Shown here: one piece after another, positions 12,631 to 20,224 of the stretch
How positions within the stretch are numbered: position 1 is the stretch's first letter
How the letters are laid out: the number at the start of each line of letters is the position of its first letter
Assembly: GCA_041645555.1 (NCBI GenBank)
Contig: JBAZPX010000015.1
Location: 1 to 23,358 of the forward strand
Source of the DNA: JAQTRU01 sp041645555
GTDB taxonomy: Bacteria > Patescibacteriota > Patescibacteriia > Patescibacteriales > JAQTRU01
Direction: 5' to 3'
DNA: 23,358 bases
Made by a program: the position numbers and the translations under genes
The notes under the pieces: model-generated
The model's database searches: none
What the model saw: only the letters and a program-made list of their open reading frames with translations
What the model was told of the DNA's origin: nothing

Positions 12631-14313
12631 ATGGATCAAACAAATACTAAAAATAAGTTAAAAGTCCAGCTGAAAAATCTGGCTTGGCGGGCAATCACCA
12701 CGGTTATTTTGACTTTGACCGCGGTGATTACGGTTTGGGTTTATGCCGCGTTTGTTGAGCCCCTGGCCGGGCCGAATGATTCTGACCAGGACTTTCTGCA
12801 GAATATTTTAGGCGCTAACAACGCGGATAATGATTTTGATTCGTCTTTGGTAACCGCCAGCAGTACGGGGAGTATTATTGAAGGATTAGAATATTTGATT
12901 AAAGGGTTATTTACCAGCGAATGCGGCGAATCAACTACTTCTACCCAAACGAACTGTTACGTAGATGATACTGTCCGCTATCTAACTACTGACTTATGCA
13001 ACGAAGCTAAAGAAAACCAATGTTTTGTTCCAACTGATAATGGATATTACACTTTTAATACCGAATGCTCTGACTCCACTACCACCACCACAACTAATTG
13101 TTATGTTGATGATACGGTAAAATATGTGGATAGTAATGCCTGTTTAGCATCAAGTAATAGCGGATATTGTTATATGGACACGGCTAATTTTTCCGCCAAG
13201 GATTCTGACTTAGTTGCTACTAATATTAAAAATGGAGTAACTATTTTTGGAGTTTCTGGCAATATTGCTTCGGCAGAATTTAATCCGGATTATCCAAATT
13301 TATTACATATTGCCGCTTTTGTTGAACCATCGGCCAGTCCGGCTGACTTTGACCAGGATTTTACCCAGAATATTTTAGGCGCAAATAATGCGGATAATGA
13401 TTTTAATTCATCTTTAGTTACGGCTAACAGGGACGGCAGTATTATAGAAAGGCTAAAATATCTTGGTAGCCAGGCGATTGATAATAATAGTGCTCGTTTA
13501 TATTCCAGCGAATGCGGCGAGTCTACTACTTCTACCCAAACCAATTGTTATGTTGACGACACCGCTCGTTATTTAGTTACTGATTTATGCAATGAAACTA
13601 AAGAAAACCAATGTTTTGTTCCGACTGATAATAGTTACTATGCTTTTGGCTCCGAATGTTCTGATTCTACAACTTCTACCCAAACCAATTGCTATGTTGA
13701 TGATACGGCTAGATATGTGGATAGCAATGCTTGTTTGGCTTCAAGCAACGATGGTTATTGTTATATGAATACGGCTAATTTTTCCGATATGGATACTGAT
13801 TTGGCCGCTGGTAATATTAGGTTTGGTATAACTATTTTTGGTATTACTGGAACCTATAAGTTAGCAAATGGAGGGAGTTGTTCTTCTGCTACACAATGTA
13901 CGTCTGGTTATTGTGCTGATAGTGTTTGTTGCAATAATGCTTGTTCTGGCAGCACCTGCCAGAGGTGTGATAGTTATTCCAACGCTGGCGCCGGGACTTG
14001 TGGCTATGTTAGTTCAGGTTCCGAAGACCCAGATGGTGAATGCACTCAAGGTTCAGAGACATCGAACGGCTGTCGATCAAATTATTGCACTGGTTCGAGT
14101 TATGCTTGCGGGGTACAGGCGACAGGTGATGGCGGTTGCCCGTCTTGCTATAAATGTGCAGATAGCGACATTGAATGTGAATTATATAGTATGTGCGAGG
14201 CAGATTATATAGAGCCTAGTTGCTATGGACATAGTGGTTGTGTCGGCGGGTCAGGTTGGTTATGCTGTAATGGTGGGTGTTGTTGCTATTCAACTGGGTA
14301 TACCTGCCCTTAA
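12631..14313 (+). CDS. Secreted or anchored Cys-rich surface protein with duplicated modules
   Basis: 560 residues. An N-terminal hydrophobic segment (about 21-40, ITTVILTLTAVITVWVYAAF) is a signal peptide or anchor. Residues 39-212 and 228-408 are two copies of one module. Each begins with the FVEP...DQDF segment, then NILGANNADNDF, then two related Cys half-units (NCYVDDT...CFVPTDN and NCYVDDT...GYCYMDTANF), and ends in NI(K/R)xG(V/I)TIFG(V/I)(S/T)G, a motif I associate with repetitive surface proteins. Residues 415-560 hold about 25 cysteines (CSSATQC...GYCADSVCCNNACSG), like disulfide-rich extracellular domains. Expected outside the cell, perhaps for adhesion; binding partner unknown. It has a candidate promoter and a terminator of its own, so it is probably monocistronic. 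It converges on the histidine kinase gene. Confidence 0.85.
   Translation: MDQTNTKNKLKVQLKNLAWRAITTVILTLTAVITVWVYAAFVEPLAGPNDSDQDFLQNILGANNADNDFDSSLVTASSTGSIIEGLEYLIKGLFTSECGESTTSTQTNCYVDDTVRYLTTDLCNEAKENQCFVPTDNGYYTFNTECSDSTTTTTTNCYVDDTVKYVDSNACLASSNSGYCYMDTANFSAKDSDLVATNIKNGVTIFGVSGNIASAEFNPDYPNLLHIAAFVEPSASPADFDQDFTQNILGANNADNDFNSSLVTANRDGSIIERLKYLGSQAIDNNSARLYSSECGESTTSTQTNCYVDDTARYLVTDLCNETKENQCFVPTDNSYYAFGSECSDSTTSTQTNCYVDDTARYVDSNACLASSNDGYCYMNTANFSDMDTDLAAGNIRFGITIFGITGTYKLANGGSCSSATQCTSGYCADSVCCNNACSGSTCQRCDSYSNAGAGTCGYVSSGSEDPDGECTQGSETSNGCRSNYCTGSSYACGVQATGDGGCPSCYKCADSDIECELYSMCEADYIEPSCYGHSGCVGGSGWLCCNGGCCCYSTGYTCP
12745..13854 (+). repeat. Intragenic duplication of about 180 codons
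   Basis: The stretches 12745-13266 and 13312-13854 encode the two related modules of the surface protein, and the DNA is similar as well (for example ATTTTAGGCGC and GCGGATAATGATTTT occur in both). A second, older duplication is visible inside each module as two NCYVDDT units. Confidence 0.8.
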
Positions 14314-14329
14314 TGGTATTTATAACTAG

Positions 14330-14364
14330 AAACTCCCGAAATTTTTAAGGTTCCGGGAGTTTTA
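14330..14364 (+). terminator. Intrinsic terminator after the surface protein gene
   Basis: AAACTCCCG (14330-14338) pairs perfectly with CGGGAGTTT (14354-14362) across a 15-base loop, followed by TTATT. It starts 17 bases past the stop codon. On the opposite strand the T-tract is weak (TTTCTAG), so it mainly serves the + strand gene. Confidence 0.75.
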
Positions 14365-14389
14365 TTATATGAGAAAGTTAAAAATAATT

Positions 14390-15781
14390 TTACTTCTTTG
14401 CCACCGGGAATTGCAGGCTGACTTGGGTGCCGACTCCTTCCATAGAGTCAATCATAATCGTGCCTTTCATCAGCTCTATAATTTGTTTGGTAATCCATAA
14501 GCCCAGACCGGTGCCGGTAATGTTCTTGGTTTTTTCAGTTTGCACGCGGTAGAATTTTTGGAATAGCCGCTCTCTGTCCGAGGCCGACATGCCGATGCCC
14601 GTGTCTTTTATTTTTATCTCCAAAGTTTTGCCATTATTTTTTTCCGCCGTCGTTACTTCCACCTGGCCTTTTTCCGTGTACTTAATGCTATTGCCGATTA
14701 GATTAATTAAAACCTGCTTAAAGCGCTCACTATCAATATTTAGTAAAGGCAATTTTTCCGCATGAGGCTGATATTTTAATTCTAAATTTTTTTGTTTGGC
14801 CTGAATTGATAATTCGGCCATTATGTCTTTTATAATTTGGTTAACGTCCTGCGGAGAAGCTTCTATGGCCAGCCGGCCTTGTTCAATCCGGCTTACATTT
14901 AACAAGTCTTCCACTAAAGAAGCCAATCTCGTAGCCGCGCCTTCCACCATTTTTAAACTCTCTTCCATTTTGCCGCTTACTTTGCCGAAAGTGCCTTCTA
15001 AAATCATAGACACATAGCCCCTGATGCCGGTTACCGGGGTGCGCAGTTCATGGGAAGCGATAGAAATAAATTCATCCTTCATCTGGTCCACTTCTTTTAT
15101 CTTCTTGTAAAGAAGGGCATAATCCCATAATCGGACCGCGGCCGTTAGAAATAGAATAACAATTAAAACAGTTAAGACGAGCAGGAAAATAGAAGCATTG
15201 CGGTTGTAATTAGTTAAATCATCAACAATTTTCGAAGACAGCCTCATAGCGAGTAAAGCTTGCTTTTCTCCGGTCGCATTTTCCATAGGCAGAGCTACCT
15301 GCCAGAACCGGCTCTCCTGGTCAAAATTTCCGACTAATTCTTCGCCTTCAGCCGTCGTGGCCAGCTTAAGGGAGTCAGTAGCCAGGCCGTCATTATCCGG
15401 CTGCATCCAGGCGACTTTATAATAGTAAAATTTCAAGACCTGGCCGACATCTTCTTTTTTGGCCGCGGCCGCGACTTTAAAATTATCGCCTTCCGGGACT
15501 AAAATCGCTAAATCCTGGAATTCCGGATTTTTACTTAAAAGGGCGTCAATTTTTTTCTGAAGTAAATCTTGGCTGCCCAAATCATCTTTCATCAGGGCAT
15601 AAATTGACCGGCCGACCATTAAAGCCTGGCGTTGCAGGGCCACATCCAGATTTTCATTATATTTATTGATAATGAAAATAGTGTTGAAGGAAATCAAGAG
15701 CGGAATTAAGATAATCAAAATAACGCCATAAATTAGTTGGAGAGTTTCCCTGTTTTTTATAAAGAATTCTTTTATATTCAT
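14390..15781 (-). CDS. Sensor histidine kinase with extracytoplasmic sensor domain
   Basis: 463 residues from the ATG at 15781. TM1 is at about 17-38, followed by an extracytoplasmic domain (39-196) of the dCache/PAS-like length class, then TM2 at about 197-217. The HisKA domain has the H-box FISIASHELRTP with His244, and the HATPase domain has LINLIGNSIKY (358-368), DTGIGM (393-398) and GTGLGLWI (423-430). It should autophosphorylate on His244 in response to an envelope or external signal. No receiver domain and no response regulator in the window. The frame extends to 15844, but that extension is antisense to nothing conserved and overlaps the upstream gene; the chosen ATG is 7 bases past the upstream stop. 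Co-transcribed with the giant surface protein. Confidence 0.92.
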   Translation of the reverse strand: MNIKEFFIKNRETLQLIYGVILIILIPLLISFNTIFIINKYNENLDVALQRQALMVGRSIYALMKDDLGSQDLLQKKIDALLSKNPEFQDLAILVPEGDNFKVAAAAKKEDVGQVLKFYYYKVAWMQPDNDGLATDSLKLATTAEGEELVGNFDQESRFWQVALPMENATGEKQALLAMRLSSKIVDDLTNYNRNASIFLLVLTVLIVILFLTAAVRLWDYALLYKKIKEVDQMKDEFISIASHELRTPVTGIRGYVSMILEGTFGKVSGKMEESLKMVEGAATRLASLVEDLLNVSRIEQGRLAIEASPQDVNQIIKDIMAELSIQAKQKNLELKYQPHAEKLPLLNIDSERFKQVLINLIGNSIKYTEKGQVEVTTAEKNNGKTLEIKIKDTGIGMSASDRERLFQKFYRVQTEKTKNITGTGLGLWITKQIIELMKGTIMIDSMEGVGTQVSLQFPVAKK

Positions 15782-15788
15782 ATAGTCT

Positions 15789-18700
15789 CTATAGTTGTTT
15801 CTTTTTCTGAACGATGAAGATGACAAAAAGTAAAATCCCAACAACCATGATTAGAGCGGCTATGATAGCATAATACTTTATCAAACTTCCTGTTTCGCTT
15901 CCTGGCGTAATCGGAGCGACTGTTTCCGAAATAAAGTCTCCAACTGAAGCCGCTTTAGCTTCTTGGATAAAGAAGCTAAAAGGATTGCTTTTGGCAGTAA
16001 TTTTACCGGTGTTATCATTTAAAGCCACATAGACTTCATGCTCGCCCTCGATTAAAGACTGGGTAAAATCGTATTGCCAATTTCCGTATTCATCGGCTTT
16101 TACCGTGGCGACTAAGGGAAGATCGGAGTAAAGATAGAGAGTTACAACGCTGCCCGCTTCCGCCGTGCCCTCTAAACTATATCCCTTGTCTGTATTTTCT
16201 TCATCCGAAATGTTATTAACGCTATCAACCGATAAATCTTCTGAAACTTCGCCTTCAGATTTTGGCTGGCCTAATTTTTTATTAGCTACAATCGCTTTCT
16301 CAACCGGAGAAAGGACGTTTCCCAAATTGCCCTCTCCCGAAGGGTTATAGTTATTTTTCACTTCCGCGCCGTCATCATAACCATCGCCATCCGAATCTGC
16401 TTTGTTTGGGTCAGTGCCCATTCTTTTTTCCATATCATCGGGCAGCCCGTCCTGGTCGCTATCAATCATTAAAGCCATCGGCGATGTTTGGACTAAATTG
16501 TCGCCGTCATCCAGGGTTAGTTTTCCTTCCATGCCCAAAACCTTTAAACCGGCTTTCCCTTCTTTTAAAGGCATCATTTCTTTAGCTACATCCAGGCTGG
16601 CCGTCAGTTCTTCCTGGCCGACAGAGCCGCCGGCTAAAAAAGCCACTTTTTCTTCCAGTTCTTGATATTGGACCTGTTTAGCCACAATATTACCCAGATG
16701 CCTTTCCTTTATAGAATTTTTACATTGCCAATCATCTATGCCTTGGCAGGTTACTTGCGGAGCGTATTTGCTAAACATAAATTCCTCGCATTTTACGTCA
16801 TCTTCTATGCCGGCCGCTAAGCATTCTTTCGGTCCGTATTTTTTGAACATTATTTTATCGCAGTCGCTTCTGGTTTTTGCCCCGGCCTGCTGGCATTCTT
16901 TCGGCATATTCTTTTGTTGCATATAAAGGTCGCATTTTCCCTCATCGGTTATGCCCTGGTCCTGACATTCTTTCGGCAGATACATTTTTCTCATTACCTT
17001 ATCGCAATCCGCGGAATTCGCGGCTCCGGCTTTTTGGCATTCTATCGGAAGTTTATCAGCCGGGATTTTTTCCGCTCCGCCATATTTCTCAAACATATAT
17101 TTTTTGCAGGCTTCCATGGTTGAAATTCCGGCTTCTTGGCAGTCGGTTGGAGCGGATTTTTCAAACATAAATTTTTCGCATTTGTCCGGAGTGCTAATCC
17201 CGGCGTCTATACATTCCTTGGGGGCGTTTTTTTTAAATAATATTTTTTCGCATTCTTCCGCAGAAACCGCTCCGGCTTGCCGGCACTCTTCCGGCAGGCC
17301 CACTTCTCTGATTTCAGTTCCCTGCTCCGTTTTCACCTCAATCTTCACCCGGACATTCAGGTTGCTGACTTTTCCCCGTAAAATATAATCACATTCTTCC
17401 ATGGTTGTTACTCCCGCCTGTTTACATTCCGACGCCATAAAATTTTTGGCCATATATTTATCGCAGGCAGCTTGGTCAGTAATTTTAGCTTTTTGGCATT
17501 CCGGAGATAAAGACACCTGTATCTTTACTATCTTTCCGCAATCTTCCCGGCTTTTTACTCCTGCTTTCTGGCATTCGGTTGGCATACTATTTAAAAATAT
17601 TATGTTGTTGCATTCTTCGGGCGTGGTTACTCCCGCTTTCTGGCATTCGGTTGGCATGGAAAATCTATAAGAATATTTTTTACATTCTTCCTGGTCTAAA
17701 ATTCCTTTTTCCCGGCATTGCGGCGGGATAGACATATATTTTTTGCATTCTTCCATAGACAATAATCCTTTATCTCGGCAGTCGGGCGGAATCGATTTAA
17801 ATTTTTGGCACTCTTCTTGGGACAACAATCCTCTTTCCCGGCAATCAGGCGGGATATTCATAAACCTTTGGCATTCTTCTATGGAAGTGATATTATTTTT
17901 TTTGCATTCCGGCAAAAGCTCTGGCTGAACCTGGGGCATCATTTGCAACGGTTGTTTTTCCATCATTTCCGGAGTTAATGTCTGCATCGGCTGAAGCTGA
18001 TTATTCGGGGAAGTCCCGTTATTTGCAACCTGGACGCTGAAAGACCGGGAAGCTTTTATGGTCCCGGCCACTCTGGCATTGGCTGTTACTTTATAATAGC
18101 CGTTCGGGAAACTGGTCGTATTCCACATAAAATAATACTGCCGGTTATTGTCCCGGATGCCGCTGTATTTATCATTACGCGGGCCGTTAATGGAGAAATC
18201 CACCCCATCCATGTCTTTATTTAAAGAAGCGGTAATCCTTTTCTCTCCAGAAAAGGGCGGCTGGTAAGCTTCCATAAAAGTAATTTCATAAGAAACGGTT
18301 AAGTCAGTCGTTTTTGTATTGGTAAGATTGTTATCTATGGTAGGGGGAGGATTATCAATGGATGTATTTATTTGTTTTGGTATCTCTGCATACGTTTTGA
18401 TATCAGTAGGACTATTATTTATAACAGGAGTGGAATTATCAACGGTCACGCTTATTTGTCTGGACATGTCTACATAACCGCTCTTTTTGGCTGAAGCTTT
18501 AATGGTGTATTGGCCGTTGGAAGTTGAAGTCGTATCCCAGGTAAAAGAATAAGTATTATCACCTTTGGAAATCGCATTGAATTTATTTATTTCCACGCCG
18601 TCTTTGTAAATATAAAAAACCACTTCCGCCTCTTCGCTTGTTTTCACGGAAAAATTAGGCTGGCCGGAGAGTTTCGTGGGCGGAGAGAGAAATTCTAAAG

Positions 18701-19106
18701 TTAGAATATAATGGGTAGAAGTATCGGTCGTGTCAGTAATTATGTCCTCAAATATAATATTTAAATCGCTGGCTGAAGGAACGGCGTTGGTCGTAGTATT
18801 TGTCTGGGGAGTGGTATAAGTAGTATTTGTAGTTGGGGCAGTATAAGTAGTGGTATTTGTCTGGGGAGCGACATAGGTTGTATTTGTCGAGGGGGTGATG
18901 TAAGTAGTAGTATTTGTGGTTGGAGGAACATAAGTTGTTGTATTAGTAGAGGGAGTAGTGTAGGTGGTCGTATTCGTATTTATGTAAGGGGTTGTGGTTT
19001 GGGCCTGCCCGGCCAGGACGGGGATAAATAAAAAGACCGCCTGATTTAGTATTAAAATAGCGGTCAAGAAAATATTAACAGACTTTGATTGTGTTAACCT
19101 CCTCAT
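15789..19106 (-). CDS. Giant surface protein: Thr-rich stalk, Ig-like domains, CX10C repeat array, Ca-binding repeats, C-terminal TM
   Basis: 1105 residues. Order: signal peptide (about 1-35); Thr/Asn-rich stalk with TNTTTY-type repeats (36-108), likely glycosylated; two Ig-like domains (about 130-225 and 265-362), each with an FxWNTT/TWDTT...NGxYxxxA(S/N)A pattern; a Pro/Met/Gln linker; about 16 repeats of the form P-x-(E/D)-C-x10-C (398-800); thrombospondin type 3-like Ca2+ sites (DSDQDGLPDDMEKRMGTDP, then DSDGDGYDDG, 882-913); an Ig-like domain with GTAEAGSVVTLYL and DEYGNWQYDF (975-1048); and a C-terminal TM (1076-1100) with a KKKQL tail. Type I-like topology is inferred. The cysteines probably pair within each repeat outside the cell. 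It is followed at 7 bases by a histidine kinase. It has a strong promoter. Function unknown; adhesion or signal presentation is plausible. Confidence 0.9.
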   Translation of the reverse strand: MRRLTQSKSVNIFLTAILILNQAVFLFIPVLAGQAQTTTPYINTNTTTYTTPSTNTTTYVPPTTNTTTYITPSTNTTYVAPQTNTTTYTAPTTNTTYTTPQTNTTTNAVPSASDLNIIFEDIITDTTDTSTHYILTLEFLSPPTKLSGQPNFSVKTSEEAEVVFYIYKDGVEINKFNAISKGDNTYSFTWDTTSTSNGQYTIKASAKKSGYVDMSRQISVTVDNSTPVINNSPTDIKTYAEIPKQINTSIDNPPPTIDNNLTNTKTTDLTVSYEITFMEAYQPPFSGEKRITASLNKDMDGVDFSINGPRNDKYSGIRDNNRQYYFMWNTTSFPNGYYKVTANARVAGTIKASRSFSVQVANNGTSPNNQLQPMQTLTPEMMEKQPLQMMPQVQPELLPECKKNNITSIEECQRFMNIPPDCRERGLLSQEECQKFKSIPPDCRDKGLLSMEECKKYMSIPPQCREKGILDQEECKKYSYRFSMPTECQKAGVTTPEECNNIIFLNSMPTECQKAGVKSREDCGKIVKIQVSLSPECQKAKITDQAACDKYMAKNFMASECKQAGVTTMEECDYILRGKVSNLNVRVKIEVKTEQGTEIREVGLPEECRQAGAVSAEECEKILFKKNAPKECIDAGISTPDKCEKFMFEKSAPTDCQEAGISTMEACKKYMFEKYGGAEKIPADKLPIECQKAGAANSADCDKVMRKMYLPKECQDQGITDEGKCDLYMQQKNMPKECQQAGAKTRSDCDKIMFKKYGPKECLAAGIEDDVKCEEFMFSKYAPQVTCQGIDDWQCKNSIKERHLGNIVAKQVQYQELEEKVAFLAGGSVGQEELTASLDVAKEMMPLKEGKAGLKVLGMEGKLTLDDGDNLVQTSPMALMIDSDQDGLPDDMEKRMGTDPNKADSDGDGYDDGAEVKNNYNPSGEGNLGNVLSPVEKAIVANKKLGQPKSEGEVSEDLSVDSVNNISDEENTDKGYSLEGTAEAGSVVTLYLYSDLPLVATVKADEYGNWQYDFTQSLIEGEHEVYVALNDNTGKITAKSNPFSFFIQEAKAASVGDFISETVAPITPGSETGSLIKYYAIIAALIMVVGILLFVIFIVQKKKQL
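16707..17915 (-). repeat. Array of about 16 CX10C coding repeats
   Basis: Codons 398-800 of the giant surface protein. Consensus P-x-(E/D)-C-Q-x-A-G-(I/V/A)-x-(T/S)-x-E-E-C-(D/K)-K-(Y/I)-M. The first and second Cys are always 10 residues apart in the 15 intact units. The period is 21 residues in units 1-4 and mostly 24 later. Unit 8 carries a long insertion (SNLNVRVKIEVKTEQG) and unit 11 a shorter one (GGAEKIPAD). Unit 16 (VTCQGIDDWQC) is degenerate. The DNA is diverged between units, so this is an old protein repeat and not a CRISPR or minisatellite. Confidence 0.9.
18783..19001 (-). repeat. Thr-rich stalk repeat (TNTTTY units)
   Basis: Codons 36-108 of the giant surface protein encode about eight tandem units near TNTTTYxxP. 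The DNA keeps GTAGTATTTGT-like units, which suggests recent slippage or unit turnover. NTT is an N-glycosylation-type sequon and the Thr density suits O-glycosylation; neither is shown by the sequence alone. Confidence 0.75.
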
Positions 19107-19177
19107 ATTTTTAGTTGTTAACTTTCTGGAAGATTGGGGATAATTTCCCAGATAAGTTCTTAATTTTTATATTTTAC

Positions 19178-19207
19178 ATTATAGCATATTCAGCTAATTT
19201 ATGCCAA
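19178..19207 (-). promoter_or_regulatory. Strong promoter for the surface protein-kinase operon
   Basis: On the - strand TTGGCA (19207-19202), an 18-base spacer, then TATAAT (19183-19178) preceded by TGC, giving an extended -10. Transcription would start near 19171, about 65 bases before the ATG at 19106. Confidence 0.65.
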
Positions 19208-19225
19208 AAGCCATTTATTAAACCC

Positions 19226-19364
19226 TTGCTTGACAGCAGATTTTTTTAGTATAAGACGGACAAGAAGTGGGAAAGGTAAGATTGTTGGGATTTTTAGGAT
19301 TTTTGGGAAATAATCTAAAAAATATTTGATCATTCTTAAACCATTTTCGGAGGGAATTATTATG
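19226..19364 (+). other. Orphan promoter-like and Shine-Dalgarno/start signals
   Basis: In the 347-base gap 19107-19453 the + strand carries TTGACA (19230-19235) and TTGCTT (19226-19231) ahead of TATAAG (19250-19255). The spacings are 14 and 18 bases. Further down, GGAGGG (19349-19354) stands 7 bases before an ATG (19362). The frame that follows (MKSKIRGMMGFKNLPNPP...) runs into a palindromic repeat and then antisense through the ATPase gene, so it is unlikely to be a working gene. It may be the surviving 5' end of a lost gene. The GGGATTTTTAGGATTTTT repeat (19287-19304) is also here. Confidence 0.3.
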
Positions 19365-19399
19365 AAATCAAAAATCAGGGGAATGATGGGGTTTAAAAA

Positions 19400-19448
19400 C
19401 CTCCCTAACCCTCCCTGCCTACCGGACAGGCAGGCTTTCGAAGGAGGG
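19400..19448. repeat. GC-rich palindrome after the importer operon, possible terminator
   Basis: CCTGCCT/AGGCAGG (19414-19420/19428-19434) forms the tip of a longer stem with CCCTCC/GGAGGG (19409-19414/19443-19448; base 19414 is shared). On the - strand the structure follows the ATPase stop (19454) by a few bases, and a TTTTTAAA tract comes after AGGGAGG. It could therefore end the importer transcript, but the T-tract is 8 or more bases from the stem. Confidence 0.5.
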
Positions 19449-19453
19449 CATTT

Positions 19454-20218
19454 TTATTTTATTTCTTCCCTGATGGTTTCCCAAATATGCCGGCGGAGCT
19501 GGAAGAATTCCGTTGAATTTCTCACTTCGCTTATCCGCGGGTTTGGCAAGGCGACTTTAATTATTGATTTAATTGTGCCCGGTCTTTTAGTTAAAATTAC
19601 TATAGTGTCGGCCAGAAATGTGGCTTCTTCTATGTTATGCGTAACCAGAATAATTGTCGGCCTGGCTTCATAATAAATTTTTAATAAATCTTCCTGCAGC
19701 ATTTCCCGCGTTTGCTCATCCAAAGAACTGAATGGCTCGTCCATTAATAATACTTTTGGCCTGGTCGCCAAGGCCCCGGCTAATCCGACTCTTTGTTTCA
19801 TGCCTCCTGATAATTGGCAGGGGTAGCTATCGCCAAAACCATGAAGCCCGAATTTATCAAGGCGTTCATTAATAATTTTTTCTCGCAAAGCTTCATTTAT
19901 TTTTTGGCATTTCAGGCCGAATCCAATATTTTCTTTAACGGTTTTCCATAAAAAAAGCGCTTGGTCCTGAAAAACCACGGCGCGTTCCGGGCCCGGGCCG
20001 TTTATGTATTGGCTGTCATAAAAAATATAGCCGTCATCCGGGAAAATATAGCCGGCCAGAAGATTTATTAAAGTAGTCTTGCCGCATCCGGACGGCCCCA
20101 GGATACAGGTAATTTTCTCCGGCTCAATTTCCAAAAACAATTTATCAATAACCTGTATTTGCTGTCCGCTGTTATTTACGAAAGCTTTAGAAACATTATC
20201 AAATATTATTTTAGGCAT
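19454..20218 (-). CDS. ABC importer ATPase, SsuB/TauB/NrtD class
   Basis: 254 residues with a complete ATPase: Walker A GPSGCGKTT at 41-49, Q-loop VFQDQALFLWKTV at 82-94, signature LSGGMKQRVGLAGAL at 136-150, Walker B VLLMDEPFSSLD at 156-167, and His194 in LVTHNIEEATFLAD. The ALFLWKTV segment and overall length are typical of the sulfonate/taurine/nitrate importer ATPases. It hydrolyses ATP to drive import with the permease at 20225-21010, from which it is separated by 6 bases. Substrate cannot be read from the ATPase. Third and last gene of the operon. Confidence 0.93.
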   Translation of the reverse strand: MPKIIFDNVSKAFVNNSGQQIQVIDKLFLEIEPEKITCILGPSGCGKTTLINLLAGYIFPDDGYIFYDSQYINGPGPERAVVFQDQALFLWKTVKENIGFGLKCQKINEALREKIINERLDKFGLHGFGDSYPCQLSGGMKQRVGLAGALATRPKVLLMDEPFSSLDEQTREMLQEDLLKIYYEARPTIILVTHNIEEATFLADTIVILTKRPGTIKSIIKVALPNPRISEVRNSTEFFQLRRHIWETIREEIK

Positions 20219-20224
20219 AAGCGT

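Noticed and set aside
15782..15844. 21-residue N-terminal extension of the histidine kinase
   Set aside because: It overlaps the upstream surface protein gene by 56 bases, while the ATG at 15781 lies 7 bases after that gene's stop and directly precedes the first conserved, charged then hydrophobic segment.
16707..17915. Regular spacing suggestive of a CRISPR array
   Set aside because: The repeats are at protein level, the DNA units are diverged, there are no constant repeats with unique spacers, and no cas genes are present.
16165..17928. Several + strand frames of 60-97 codons opposite the giant surface protein
   Set aside because: They are mirror frames of the biased CX10C repeat codons, with Cys/His/Trp-rich nonsense compositions and no starts or family features.
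19362..19673. + strand frame opposite the ATPase gene, with a good Shine-Dalgarno sequence
   Set aside because: Most of it is antisense to the conserved ATPase and passes through a palindrome; kept only as an orphan-signal observation.
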